Below the pieces are notes generated by a model. It saw only the letters and a program-made list of their open reading frames with translations. It made no database searches and had not been told where the DNA came from. From assembly GCA_031257735.1 (NCBI GenBank), contig JAIROC010000206.1:1-6797 (forward strand): a stretch of DNA of 6,797 nucleotides, written 5' to 3'. This DNA comes from Bacteroidales bacterium. GTDB taxonomy: Bacteria > Bacteroidota > Bacteroidia > Bacteroidales > WCHB1-69. A program made the translations under genes and the position numbers. This document shows positions 1 to 6,011 of the stretch, in pieces. Position 1 is the first letter of the stretch, and every line of letters starts with the position of its first letter.

Positions 1-228
1 GGGCATACGGCAGATGCGGTCAAAAGTCAAATCATAAGCGGTTCAGGGCAGGCAGGTATCATCGCATACGATATACAATCAAAAATAAAACCGAATTGGC
101 TTATACAAGGGCTAAGAAATGGGTGGTCAAACAATCTTAAAACGGTTATGATAAACTGGAAGGGTCAATGGTATCAAATAGAGCAAGACTTGTTATTTGG
201 TGATGAAATATATCGTTTCTTTAAATAA
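1..228 (+). CDS. C-terminal end of a larger protein, probable BECR-fold (CdiA-C / phage nuclease-like) domain, 5' partial
   Basis: The reading frame is open from the first base and ends in TAA at 226-228, giving 75 residues of a protein that starts outside the window. The visible part begins GHTADAVKSQI, continues with a stretch around KIKPNWLIQGLRNGW, and then has a beta-rich segment TVMINWKGQWYQI. The pattern of a disposable 'H-TADA' helix, then helix, then hydrophobic strands near the C-terminus resembles the barnase/EndoU/colicin/RelE (BECR) nuclease-like domains found at the ends of CdiA toxins and of phage head-morphogenesis proteins in Bacteroidota. This is family resemblance recalled from memory; the catalytic residues cannot be confirmed. 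The gene converges on the - strand RNA downstream, whose terminator overlaps this stop codon. If the assignment is right, the rest of the gene to the left would encode a phage structural protein or a toxin carrier. Confidence 0.55.
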   Translation, partial: GHTADAVKSQIISGSGQAGIIAYDIQSKIKPNWLIQGLRNGWSNNLKTVMINWKGQWYQIEQDLLFGDEIYRFFK

Positions 229-250
229 AAAAAGCAGCTTGTTAGCTGCT
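227..250 (-). terminator. Intrinsic terminator of the small RNA
   Basis: On the - strand a perfect 7-bp stem AGCAGCT/AGCTGCT (250-244 with 239-233) with a 4-base loop AACA is followed directly by a run of T residues (233-227). This is a textbook intrinsic terminator for leftward transcription. On the + strand the stem is followed by CTCTCG, with no T run, so it would not terminate the gene at 1-228 in the usual way. It overlaps that gene's stop codon. It may also stop read-through from the operon, since I see no other terminator after 449. Confidence 0.75.
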
Positions 251-384
251 CTCTCGAAAATATAATCTTTCGACTATACTACATTTGGCTCAATGCTCGC
301 CTTTCGGCAGGGCATCCGGAGGCCACTCTTCGCACCCTCCGTAAGGGCTGTTTTATAAAGCGGCACCCAGTAGCCGCTGTTTTT
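227..384 (-). ncRNA. Candidate structured small RNA, family not recognised
   Basis: A Bacteroidota-type promoter at 421-391 points left and an intrinsic terminator lies at 250-227, so a transcript of about 158 nt is predicted. No open frame of useful size lies in it. On the - strand it holds several helices: AGCGGC/GCCGCU (378-373 with 364-359), CGGAGG/CCUCCG (341-336 with 322-317), a small GCC-GAAA-GGC hairpin (308-299), and a 7-bp hairpin extendable to 9 bp (280-259) capped by a second GAAA tetraloop. The terminator stem closes the molecule. CCCU/AGGG pairing inside 347-335 competes with the CGGAGG helix, so two conformations are possible. I do not recognise a named family and cannot exclude a riboswitch-like or 6S-like RNA. 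The promoter-structure-terminator combination is visible in the sequence; the function is unknown. Confidence 0.6.
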
Positions 385-401
385 GTAATGCAAAGTTACA
401 A
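383..401. repeat. Short inverted repeat over the small-RNA promoter
   Basis: TTGTAA (383-388) and TTACAA (396-401) form a 6-bp inverted repeat with a 7-base spacer. It spans the -7 box and the predicted start of the small RNA, where an operator could act. Its short length means chance is a real possibility in AT-rich DNA. Confidence 0.25.
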
Positions 402-421
402 CCTTTTTTTAAATTAGCAAA
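391..421 (-). promoter_or_regulatory. Bacteroidota-type promoter for the small RNA
   Basis: Read on the - strand, TTTG lies at 421-418 and TAACTTTG at 398-391, separated by 19 bases. This matches the Bacteroidota primary-sigma consensus of a -33 TTTG and a -7 TAnnTTTG box. Transcription would start near 384 and run left, away from the methyltransferase gene's stop codon at 449. It is the best promoter match I found in the window. Confidence 0.7.
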
Positions 422-448
422 TTTTTTTCTTAAAATTTTACTTATTAT

Positions 449-1702
449 TTATAATCTCCGAAAAACAATAAGGCTCTCTCTTACCTTATTTATATTTCCA
501 CAGTATTTTGTTTTTCTTCTGTAAATATATCGAAGCACTTCTATTCTTTTCAGTTTCCATCCTACTTGAGTTCCGATTTCTGCTAAAATAAGATCAACCG
601 GTATTTCTGTCCCAACATAAACAGAATTTGCAACAATTAACCATAATTCTCCTTTATTTTTTGCTTTGATCAATAAATCAAATAATACTTGTTGCATATC
701 TTCAAAATAACTTTGTATCATTATTGGAATTTGTTTACTCCAATTATTTTCAGAATCTTTGATTTTTTGATGTATAGAATGATAAATCTCTCCAAAATTG
801 CTTTGTTTAGGTTTAGGGAGTGCTACTTCTACATGAGAACGAATAGTATTAAATCGTAATTGCCTTAATTCTTCAGCAGTATGTATAAATTTACCTAAAA
901 ATAATTCTGGTCTGTATATGTCTGTATAATCAAAAGAATTAAGATAAGGTGGCGAAGTAATACAAAGTTTATATTTTGGAATAACGGATTTGATAGCTTG
1001 CCTTGCATCATTATTTATAATTGTTGCGTTTTGTGGAATAAATGTTTTTTCTAAATCTTCTTTATTGTTTTTTAAGCGTTCTTTTAATGTGAAAATAAAA
1101 CTGTCTCTATCAAAACCTCGATTTTGCCAATTGTTCCGGTATTTCAAACATTTTCCATCCTTTACTGCGTTGCAATTATCCATTGCTGCACCAATCAATG
1201 ATAATTGAAATATTTTTTTCTTGGCTTCAGGAAACTTCTTCAGTGCTTGCCATCCTCCTTCAAATGAATTGAGAACATCACTATTAAAAAGCCATTTGTC
1301 TTTTCCGGTTTTCTCCGAAAATGTGGAAAAAGAACATAAAAGAGATGGTTTACTTTTATAAGCAGAGTTCAAAACTTCATCCATATTATCTGAAAAATCC
1401 TTACTCGAAAAATTTTCTAATTTTGTTTGAGACATAAAGGCAACAAATGGGTTTACCTCTATTCCTACTGATTTAATATTGTTAATTGAAGCGGTTAAAG
1501 TAACAGTACCATTACCATTGAAAGGGTCTAAAATGTAATCGTTTTTTTCAATACCAACTTTTTGTATTGCTTCTTCTACTAAATTTGGAGAAAACCCTTC
1601 TTTGTAACCATACCACCGAAATCTCGGCAAAGAATGATAGTCCATAGCATTGGAAATATCTTTGCCATAACTGCTTTCGATGATACAATTTTCATTAATC
1701 AT
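449..1702 (-). CDS. DNA methyltransferase (N4-cytosine/N6-adenine type), last gene of the operon
   Basis: This 417-aa protein carries the two hallmarks of an amino-group DNA methyltransferase. The S-adenosylmethionine-binding motif I is LDPFNGNGT at residues 58-66, followed by the acidic GIEVNPF strand near 80-86. The catalytic motif IV is TSPPY at 249-253. SPPY is most often seen in N4-cytosine enzymes but also occurs in N6-adenine ones, so the modified base is not settled. Motif I precedes motif IV with about 180 residues between them, unlike the flanking beta-type enzyme at 6282-6797, where motif I is C-terminal. The intervening stretch probably contains the DNA-recognition region. The ATG at 1702 overlaps the end of the upstream 137-aa gene by 8 bases, suggesting translational coupling. 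No restriction endonuclease is evident in the window. It could provide self-marking for the candidate system or modify DNA as part of its action. Confidence 0.85.
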   Translation of the reverse strand: MINENCIIESSYGKDISNAMDYHSLPRFRWYGYKEGFSPNLVEEAIQKVGIEKNDYILDPFNGNGTVTLTASINNIKSVGIEVNPFVAFMSQTKLENFSSKDFSDNMDEVLNSAYKSKPSLLCSFSTFSEKTGKDKWLFNSDVLNSFEGGWQALKKFPEAKKKIFQLSLIGAAMDNCNAVKDGKCLKYRNNWQNRGFDRDSFIFTLKERLKNNKEDLEKTFIPQNATIINNDARQAIKSVIPKYKLCITSPPYLNSFDYTDIYRPELFLGKFIHTAEELRQLRFNTIRSHVEVALPKPKQSNFGEIYHSIHQKIKDSENNWSKQIPIMIQSYFEDMQQVLFDLLIKAKNKGELWLIVANSVYVGTEIPVDLILAEIGTQVGWKLKRIEVLRYIYRRKTKYCGNINKVRESLIVFRRL

Positions 1703-2108
1703 TATTTTCTGAACTTAATTCTTTTGCAATAGCAACAGCGATGTTTTTAATTCTTGTATCTTTTGTCTGTTTTGCTACAGTTAAATACTGAATTGCTATC
1801 TTGTTAAGATATTCTATTTTTCCCTTTTTCAGTTCAGGAAGGACTGATTTAAAAATATCTCCAAATTTAATATAGAGATTTATCAATTCATCGGGACTAT
1901 TCTGTCCACCTCCTGCTTGTTTAAGAATCTCAATACTTCGTTCAATGTTCTTCTTAGAAACTTCCGAAATATTATCCCTATTATTGATTATTTCAGATAA
2001 GTAAGTTTCTATTAACTCAGAACTCGTATTTAAACTGGCAATGTTAGAAGTGATGTTACTTGCCTTTAAGCCTGTAATAAGCTTTAAATATTTGTCTTGT
2101 GATTCCAT
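1695..2108 (-). CDS. 137-aa helical protein of unknown function
   Basis: I do not recognise this 137-residue protein. Its sequence is rich in Lys, Glu, Ile, Ser and Asn and looks mostly alpha-helical, with a flexible AGGGQNSPDE break at about residues 65-74 dividing an N-terminal helical region from a C-terminal one. There is no signal peptide, membrane segment, Cys/His metal cluster or catalytic motif. It starts at an ATG 4 bases after the stop of the membrane-protein gene and its end overlaps the methyltransferase start by 8 bases. Its position makes it an integral operon member. A structural or adaptor role between the membrane protein and the methyltransferase is conceivable but is only a guess. 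Confidence 0.7.
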   Translation of the reverse strand: MESQDKYLKLITGLKASNITSNIASLNTSSELIETYLSEIINNRDNISEVSKKNIERSIEILKQAGGGQNSPDELINLYIKFGDIFKSVLPELKKGKIEYLNKIAIQYLTVAKQTKDTRIKNIAVAIAKELSSENND

Positions 2109-2112
2109 ATTC

Positions 2113-2808
2113 TTATTTATTTAATTGTTTGATCAAATTATCTATATCATTATTATCTTTAAAATCAGTATCATCCTCTGTGTGAAGTAGTTCTTTAATC
2201 ACAGCGTCTAATATTTCTTCATCACAAAAAGATGCGATAAATCTACCTAATAGTATAGATTTATCTCTATTTTCAATATCCGAATTGGAAATTTCTTCGA
2301 TCTTATTGGTAAGACTAATAATTTCTTCATCAGGAAAATTATCAATAAAAGCAGTACATATTGAGAAAAGCGACTGCTTTGCAAGTTCAAAATCAACATC
2401 TTTCATGATTTCTGCAATTCGAGTAAACCGATATGCAGCTGCTTTATTCTTCATTCTTCGTTCAACTCTACTTAGAAAAACTTGAAAAAGAGTTGCAAGA
2501 CCGACTTCAATGGTATCATCTTTGTGTTTTATTGAAAATATAGAACTTCGTAAAACCATCATACCTCCAAAACCGGCAATGAGTAGATTAACTGCTTCAA
2601 TTGTTTTGAAATTTAGCACATCGTCTGGATTTTTGAAATATTTAATTAAAAATAAGGCCAAAACAGCTACAATTCCATTTAAAGCAATATACACATATGA
2701 CATCCAAACCTTAAAATTATATTTAGTATTTGCATATCGTTGGAGTATTTCGGCAAAACCAAACAATGCACCAAAAAGGAAAACGATGATTATATTTATC
2801 CAAACCAT
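2113..2808 (-). CDS. Membrane protein with three N-terminal helices and a cytoplasmic helical domain
   Basis: The 231-aa protein begins with three hydrophobic segments, roughly residues 2-20, 36-56 and 72-87. The remaining ~140 residues are soluble and helical. The third segment is followed by basic and acidic residues (SIKHKDD), then a conserved-looking region with VFLSRVERRMKNKAAAYR at about 110-127, and an acidic tail (TEDDTDFKDNNDIDN). I do not recognise a named family. Its start codon shares one base with the stop of the upstream dCTP deaminase frame (TAATG), which argues for translational coupling and a fixed stoichiometry. A protein anchored in the inner membrane with a large cytoplasmic domain is a common partner or effector in phage-defence operons, but there is no motif here that proves such a role. 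Confidence 0.75.
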   Translation of the reverse strand: MVWINIIIVFLFGALFGFAEILQRYANTKYNFKVWMSYVYIALNGIVAVLALFLIKYFKNPDDVLNFKTIEAVNLLIAGFGGMMVLRSSIFSIKHKDDTIEVGLATLFQVFLSRVERRMKNKAAAYRFTRIAEIMKDVDFELAKQSLFSICTAFIDNFPDEEIISLTNKIEEISNSDIENRDKSILLGRFIASFCDEEILDAVIKELLHTEDDTDFKDNNDIDNLIKQLNK

Positions 2809-3698
2809 TATTCTTTATTTTTTAATAATTCAACTTCTTTCTCTCTTTTCTTGTATTGTTTAATTAGTTCTACTTCAAAATCTTTACTCTGCCTACTCAA
2901 ATCATGTTCAAGAAGCCCTTTGTATTTAACAGTGTGCCTTTTAGAATATGTCTCTTTTGGCAGAGAATTCTTCTCAAACCGGATTTGGCCTATTCGCATT
3001 CCCGGATACAATCTAACTGTTGTAGGACCAGCATTATGAATTTCAAAAGTAATTACTCCTTCAAAACCTGGATCAACAAATCCCGCTGTCATGTGTATTT
3101 CAATACCTAATCGAGCAAAACTGCTTCGTCCTTCCAAATTACCACAAATATCATCCGGCAATTTTATATATTCCATCGAATGACTTAGTAAAAATTGTCC
3201 GGGAGTAATCGTAATGCTTTCCATAAAATCTAAATTTATCCTTTTTGAAGAATCTGAAGATATATGATTTGCTTCTTCTTGAGTAAAATCAATAATTCCA
3301 TATTGTTCCGGATAAAAAATCTGAAAACTTGTTCCAAGCCTAATATCAATAGATGTTGTACCTATTTGATTTAATACTCTGTCAGCTTTATTGGTTTGAT
3401 TAAAATACATCAAAGGGATAATTTTAAGTTCATCTTGTAAAATTAGTGTTTCAATTTCATGATCAACCAATATCCCATTTGTATTGATGCTCTCATTTTC
3501 TTCTTTGTTATAAATAGTTATGGTTTCTGGTCGAATTTTTTCTTGTGTTAAAAAATCAAACCATTCTGATACTTGAATTGATTTTAACACTGCCTGATCA
3601 TGTCTTACAATGATTTTTCTAATATCCTGATATGGTTTTTCTATATTTTCTCTGATAGTTGTTTCATTCAACTCAGATATTATATTTAGAACAGTCAT
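2808..3698 (-). CDS. dCTP deaminase domain protein: 3' fragment of an IS-split peptidase-deaminase gene
   Basis: This 296-aa reading frame contains a complete dCTP deaminase domain at about residues 74-262. The order is GILVDHEIETLI (domain start), TTSIDIRLGTSF (114-125), LEGRSSFARLG (188-198), TAGFVDPGFEG (204-214), ITFEIHNAG with the expected catalytic Glu at about 219, and LYPGMRIGQIRFE (230-242). Enzymes of this family convert dCTP to dUTP, and members are known to protect against phage by depleting dCTP. The usual housekeeping enzyme is about 180-200 aa, so this protein carries an extra N-terminal ~70 residues and a charged, coiled-coil-like tail (about 270-296). The ATG at 3698 is only the first in-frame methionine: the same frame is open upstream through 3910 and into the IS, showing that this is the C-terminal part of a larger protein. 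A free deaminase could still be translated from 3698. Confidence 0.85.
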   Translation of the reverse strand: MTVLNIISELNETTIRENIEKPYQDIRKIIVRHDQAVLKSIQVSEWFDFLTQEKIRPETITIYNKEENESINTNGILVDHEIETLILQDELKIIPLMYFNQTNKADRVLNQIGTTSIDIRLGTSFQIFYPEQYGIIDFTQEEANHISSDSSKRINLDFMESITITPGQFLLSHSMEYIKLPDDICGNLEGRSSFARLGIEIHMTAGFVDPGFEGVITFEIHNAGPTTVRLYPGMRIGQIRFEKNSLPKETYSKRHTVKYKGLLEHDLSRQSKDFEVELIKQYKKREKEVELLKNKE

Positions 3699-3910
3699 TT
3701 GAATAGTTTCACATCGAGATAACCAACTCGCAAGAAAAATTTCTTGTACATAAGTGGGTATTTCTTGATATTTTCTATCATCGTTTAGAACTTTAATACT
3801 TGGTATAGGTAAGTTTTCATTTAGCCGACCAACTAAGTATTCTATAACTTTCGGATGAATACGAACGTATTTATTTACAAGCGAAGTTAATCTTTCATTA
3901 AGTTCTTCAT
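3699..3910 (-). other. Stranded linker segment of the split fusion gene
   Basis: These 212 bases have no start codon of their own on the - strand, but they are open in the same frame as the deaminase fragment. They translate to about 70 residues that begin NEELNERLTSLVNKY and continue through VIEYLVGRLNENLP and VQEIFLASWLSRCE to the Met at 3698. I find no in-frame ATG, GTG or TTG in them. They are the piece of the ancestral protein between the peptidase and the deaminase, left untranslated or poorly translated after the IS insertion. Confidence 0.8.
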
Positions 3911-3912
3911 TA
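3911..3912. repeat. TA target-site duplication, left copy (right copy at 4811-4812)
   Basis: TA directly abuts both IS ends. Collapsing the two copies to one restores the reading frame of the interrupted gene, which independently supports TA as the duplicated target. Confidence 0.75.
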
Positions 3913-3928
3913 GACTTCTTCGGGAAAT
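3913..3928 (+). repeat. IS left terminal inverted repeat
   Basis: GACTTCTTCGGGAAAT matches the right end in 15 of 16 positions; the single difference is T versus C at the fourth base. Similarity stops abruptly after this point. Confidence 0.9.
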
Positions 3929-3947
3929 AGATTAAGCGAAAAAGAAG

Positions 3948-3955
3948 TATCTTTG
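3948..3955 (+). promoter_or_regulatory. Putative -7 box of the transposase promoter
   Basis: TATCTTTG fits the Bacteroidota -7 consensus TAnnTTTG and lies five bases before the transposase ATG at 3960. Transcription would then begin at or very near the A of the start codon, giving a leaderless or almost leaderless mRNA. No TTTG is found at the -33 position, so the promoter is probably weak, as expected for a self-limiting IS. Confidence 0.5.
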
Positions 3956-3959
3956 CAGG

Positions 3960-4795
3960 ATGTTTTACAAAGAGATAGAAAGATTAAATTCGAGACAGTT
4001 TAAGCGTCTAACCGGTGTTAAGCGTGAAGTCTTTGATCAAATGCTAGCAGTAGTGAATGAGGCGAAAACCTGTTCAAGAAAACATCCCACACGCGGAGCG
4101 CCCGCCAAACTGAGCAATGCGGATAAATTATTGCTGTTATTGATGTACTATCGAGAGTATCGTACCCAATTCCATATAGGCGTTACTTATGGCATATCGG
4201 AGAGTCGTGTTTGCGAAATAATCAAAGAAGTGGAGCGTATCCTGATACAGGATAGCCGTTTCCATTTGCCGGGCAAGAAGGCTCTGTTGAAAGAAGAGAA
4301 CCATTTTGAAGCAGTCTTGATAGATGTCACGGAGAGTCCGGTAGAACGTCCTAAAAAAAACAGCGATTGAATTATTCCGGCAAGAAGAAACGCCATACAC
4401 AAAAAACACAAATTGTAGCAGATAAAGTCAGCCGGAAGATACTTTGTACGGATTTTGCCAAAGGTCGCCGGCATGACTTCAAATTGTTTAAAGACAGCAA
4501 GGTTTATTTAAAGAAAGAGTCAAAATGTGTAGTAGATACGGGTTATCAAGGGATACAAAAGCTACATATTAACAGTGAATATCCAAAGAAAAGGAGTAAA
4601 AAGAACCCATTGACCAAGGAAGATAAAAAACAAAATCGACAAATATCATCCGAGAGAATAACTGTTGAGCATATTATTCGGGACGTGAAGATATTTAGAA
4701 TTATTGCCGAAAAATATCGAAATCGACGACGACGGTTCTCCCTTAGGTTCAACCTTATTGCTGCTATTTATAATCTCAACTTGATTTATAAATGA
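3960..4795 (+). CDS. IS5-family DDE transposase, produced by -1 frameshift
   Basis: The first phase (3960-4370, 136 aa) contains a helix-turn-helix region at roughly residues 55-90 (LLLLLMYYREYRTQFHIG, then YGISESRVCEIIKEV) and the first catalytic Asp in VLIDVTESP. The second phase (stop at 4793-4795) continues the catalytic domain with the second Asp in VVDTGYQG and the Glu in RITVEHIIRDVK. The phases join at A AAA AAC (4355-4361), where a -1 slip turns ERPKKNSD-stop into ERPKK-(K/N)-QRLNYSGKKKRHT, the sequence expected for DDE_Tnp_4-type transposases. The joined protein is about 278 aa, normal for the family, so the split is programmed and not damage. The 3' end overlaps the foreign tail of the convergent peptidase fragment by 20 bases. 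Confidence 0.92.
4355..4361 (+). promoter_or_regulatory. Programmed -1 ribosomal frameshift site in the transposase
   Basis: The zero-frame codons are CCT AAA AAA AAC AGC GAT TGA, containing the canonical slippery heptamer A AAA AAC. A -1 shift here avoids the stop at 4368-4370 and enters the second phase. The run is eight A residues long, so transcriptional slippage is also possible. I do not see a strong stem-loop right after it. Confidence 0.85.
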
Positions 4796-6011
4796 TTTCC
4801 CGAAGAGGTCTATTGTTCTTTAATGAAATTTCCCCACTTTTCTTGTCTTGCTTATTTCCGGCAATAAAGTGTGATTTAAAAAACATACAAAAAGCCACAT
4901 ATATTTGCCTTATTTCAGGCCTTTTCTCAAAGCTCATGGTATTATTTTCTAATAACAAAGAAAGTAAACCTTCACAATTATCAATAGAAAGGGTTAATCC
5001 TGTACAAGATTCTATCGGAAATCGGCTACATAATATAGATTCAATAAGGTCTAATCTAAAAGTTGATGGCGGGTGATCTATATAATCCGTGTCCTGTTTT
5101 TTTTCTTTTTCATTTATAAAAGCCAGATATTGGGAAAAATAAAATGAATGGCCAATCAAAATAGAAGCAAACAAGTCGCACCAACATTCTTCTAACCAAT
5201 TCTTTAATGTGTCTTCTGTTGGAAAAGCATTAATGTTATCTGTTGGTTTAAAAAAACCGTTGAATATAGTTTCTTTCGTTTTATTTGCAAAAAAATCCGA
5301 GTTTAAAAATTCTTTTTCTATGCCACTTTTAAAAAATTTTAGATTAAAATGGTTAAATAACGAATGTGCCATTTCATGAATCAGAGATGCCCATCTGAAA
5401 GTGTTTGATGCGTCAATTCGAGGAATAGTAATGTGGAGTTTATCATCATTTCCATCCGTTTTTATACTTAAGTTTTCTATCCCGTATTTATTTTTTAGAT
5501 CGTGTTGAGCAAATAGATCACTTATAGAACTTGTATTGTAATCCACCAAAGGATCTGAGCAAATTTCTTCTCCGATTTTTTCATTTATTGAAATTGAAAT
5601 TTTCTGTTGTATTTCTTCTTTTGTAAGTCGAATTATTTGTTTATGAATTACTCTCTCAAATCGAGTTAATTCGACCGGTTCACTTGGTCTTGGCAATACG
5701 GGTAAGTAATCGGCATGTAATTCATTTACAGCCTTCAATATATCTTTCAAAATAGCAAATAAACTCGGATAATTGTCCGTATTATTTGGAACGATATCCC
5801 TTTTATAGGCAATTAAAACAATGCTCAGCAATTTGAACAATGCTTTCTTATAACTATCAATAAGTTCTACCTTAACTTTAAACCTCTTCTGATCATTATA
5901 AAATTGCACTTCTATTTCTTCCAAATGTACAATAAATCTGGCGATTCTTTCTATAACTTCGTATGTAAAATCAGATAATATTTCTGTTGTTATTTTAGTT
6001 TCCATAAACAT
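4776..6011 (-). CDS. Zinc metallopeptidase domain protein: 5' fragment of the IS-split peptidase-deaminase gene
   Basis: The frame encodes 411 residues, of which about 400 are native and the last 11 (RPLREIIYKSS) are read from the IS end. Residues 1-140 are helical and charged without a recognised motif. A gluzincin-like active site follows: HEMAH at 212-216 supplies two His ligands and the catalytic Glu, and EECWCDLFA at 274-282 is well placed for the third, acidic ligand. HPPSTFR at 313-319 resembles the conserved HPP..R motif after the active site in M48-like and similar peptidases. There is no signal peptide, so a cytoplasmic location is likely. The substrate is unknown; self-processing, cleavage of an operon partner, or sensing, as in ImmA/IrrE proteins, are options. 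The ATG at 6011 lies 17 bases inside the preceding gene's end. The fragment lacks the linker and the deaminase domain of the original protein. Confidence 0.8.
   Translation of the reverse strand: MFMETKITTEILSDFTYEVIERIARFIVHLEEIEVQFYNDQKRFKVKVELIDSYKKALFKLLSIVLIAYKRDIVPNNTDNYPSLFAILKDILKAVNELHADYLPVLPRPSEPVELTRFERVIHKQIIRLTKEEIQQKISISINEKIGEEICSDPLVDYNTSSISDLFAQHDLKNKYGIENLSIKTDGNDDKLHITIPRIDASNTFRWASLIHEMAHSLFNHFNLKFFKSGIEKEFLNSDFFANKTKETIFNGFFKPTDNINAFPTEDTLKNWLEECWCDLFASILIGHSFYFSQYLAFINEKEKKQDTDYIDHPPSTFRLDLIESILCSRFPIESCTGLTLSIDNCEGLLSLLLENNTMSFEKRPEIRQIYVAFCMFFKSHFIAGNKQDKKSGEISLKNNRPLREIIYKSS
4795..4810 (-). repeat. IS right terminal inverted repeat
   Basis: Read on the - strand this is GACCTCTTCGGGAAAT, the partner of the left end. 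The transposase stop codon (TGA, 4793-4795) touches its inner edge, showing how tightly the element is packed. Confidence 0.9.

Larger units (their letters stand above)
3913..4810 (+). mobile_element. IS5-family insertion sequence (IS427/IS1031-like), complete, 898 bp
   Basis: The element is bounded by inverted repeats GACTTCTTCGGGAAAT (3913-3928) and, on the opposite strand, GACCTCTTCGGGAAAT (4810-4795), 15 of 16 matching. TA is present on both flanks (3911-3912 and 4811-4812), consistent with a 2-bp target duplication as known for IS5 subgroups that insert at TA-containing sites. If TA is counted as part of the ends instead, the repeats become 18 bp. It encodes one transposase in two overlapping phases and no passenger gene. 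Ends, frameshift site and catalytic residues are all intact, so the copy may be active. It lies opposite in direction to the gene it disrupts. Confidence 0.92.
2808..6011 (-). pseudogene. Ancestral zinc peptidase-dCTP deaminase fusion gene, interrupted by an IS5-type element
   Basis: Removing the IS (3913-4810) and one TA copy joins codon 400 of the upstream frame (ending at 4812) through a hybrid AAT codon (4811+3910+3909) to GAA at 3908-3906. The frame is preserved: 3908 and the downstream ATG at 3698 are 210 bases apart, exactly 70 codons, and no stop lies between them. The restored protein is about 767 aa: an N-terminal helical region, a zinc peptidase with HEMAH at 212-216, a linker region over about 400-545, and a dCTP deaminase domain at about 545-733. 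The break is clean, with no deletion, so the insertion is probably recent. This is reconstruction from the sequence; intact relatives elsewhere would confirm it. In the present state neither half is full length, so any function needing both domains in one chain is lost unless the IS excises precisely. Confidence 0.85.

Noticed and set aside
280..287. TACATTTG as a + strand promoter -7 box
   Set aside because: It fits TAnnTTTG but has no TTTG near -33 and falls inside the structured small RNA; the - strand promoter and terminator pair is far more convincing.
359..384. Hairpin AGCGGC/GCCGCT followed by GTTTTTG, as a + strand terminator for the gene ending at 228
   Set aside because: It lies 130 bases past the stop and is better explained as the first hairpin of the - strand small RNA; the T run is interrupted by G and only five long.
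2285..3110. Several + strand open frames of 66-117 codons opposite the membrane protein and deaminase genes
   Set aside because: They overlap well-supported - strand genes with conserved motifs, show low-complexity Ser/Ile/Leu-rich translations and no recognisable domains.
4137..4752. Open frames of 68-95 codons on the - strand inside the IS
   Set aside because: They are antisense to the transposase, whose helix-turn-helix and DDE residues establish the real coding strand.
3960..4795. Transposase as a frameshifted pseudogene
   Set aside because: The phase change occurs exactly at a canonical A AAA AAC heptamer and the joined protein has normal length and all catalytic residues, so programmed frameshifting is the better explanation.
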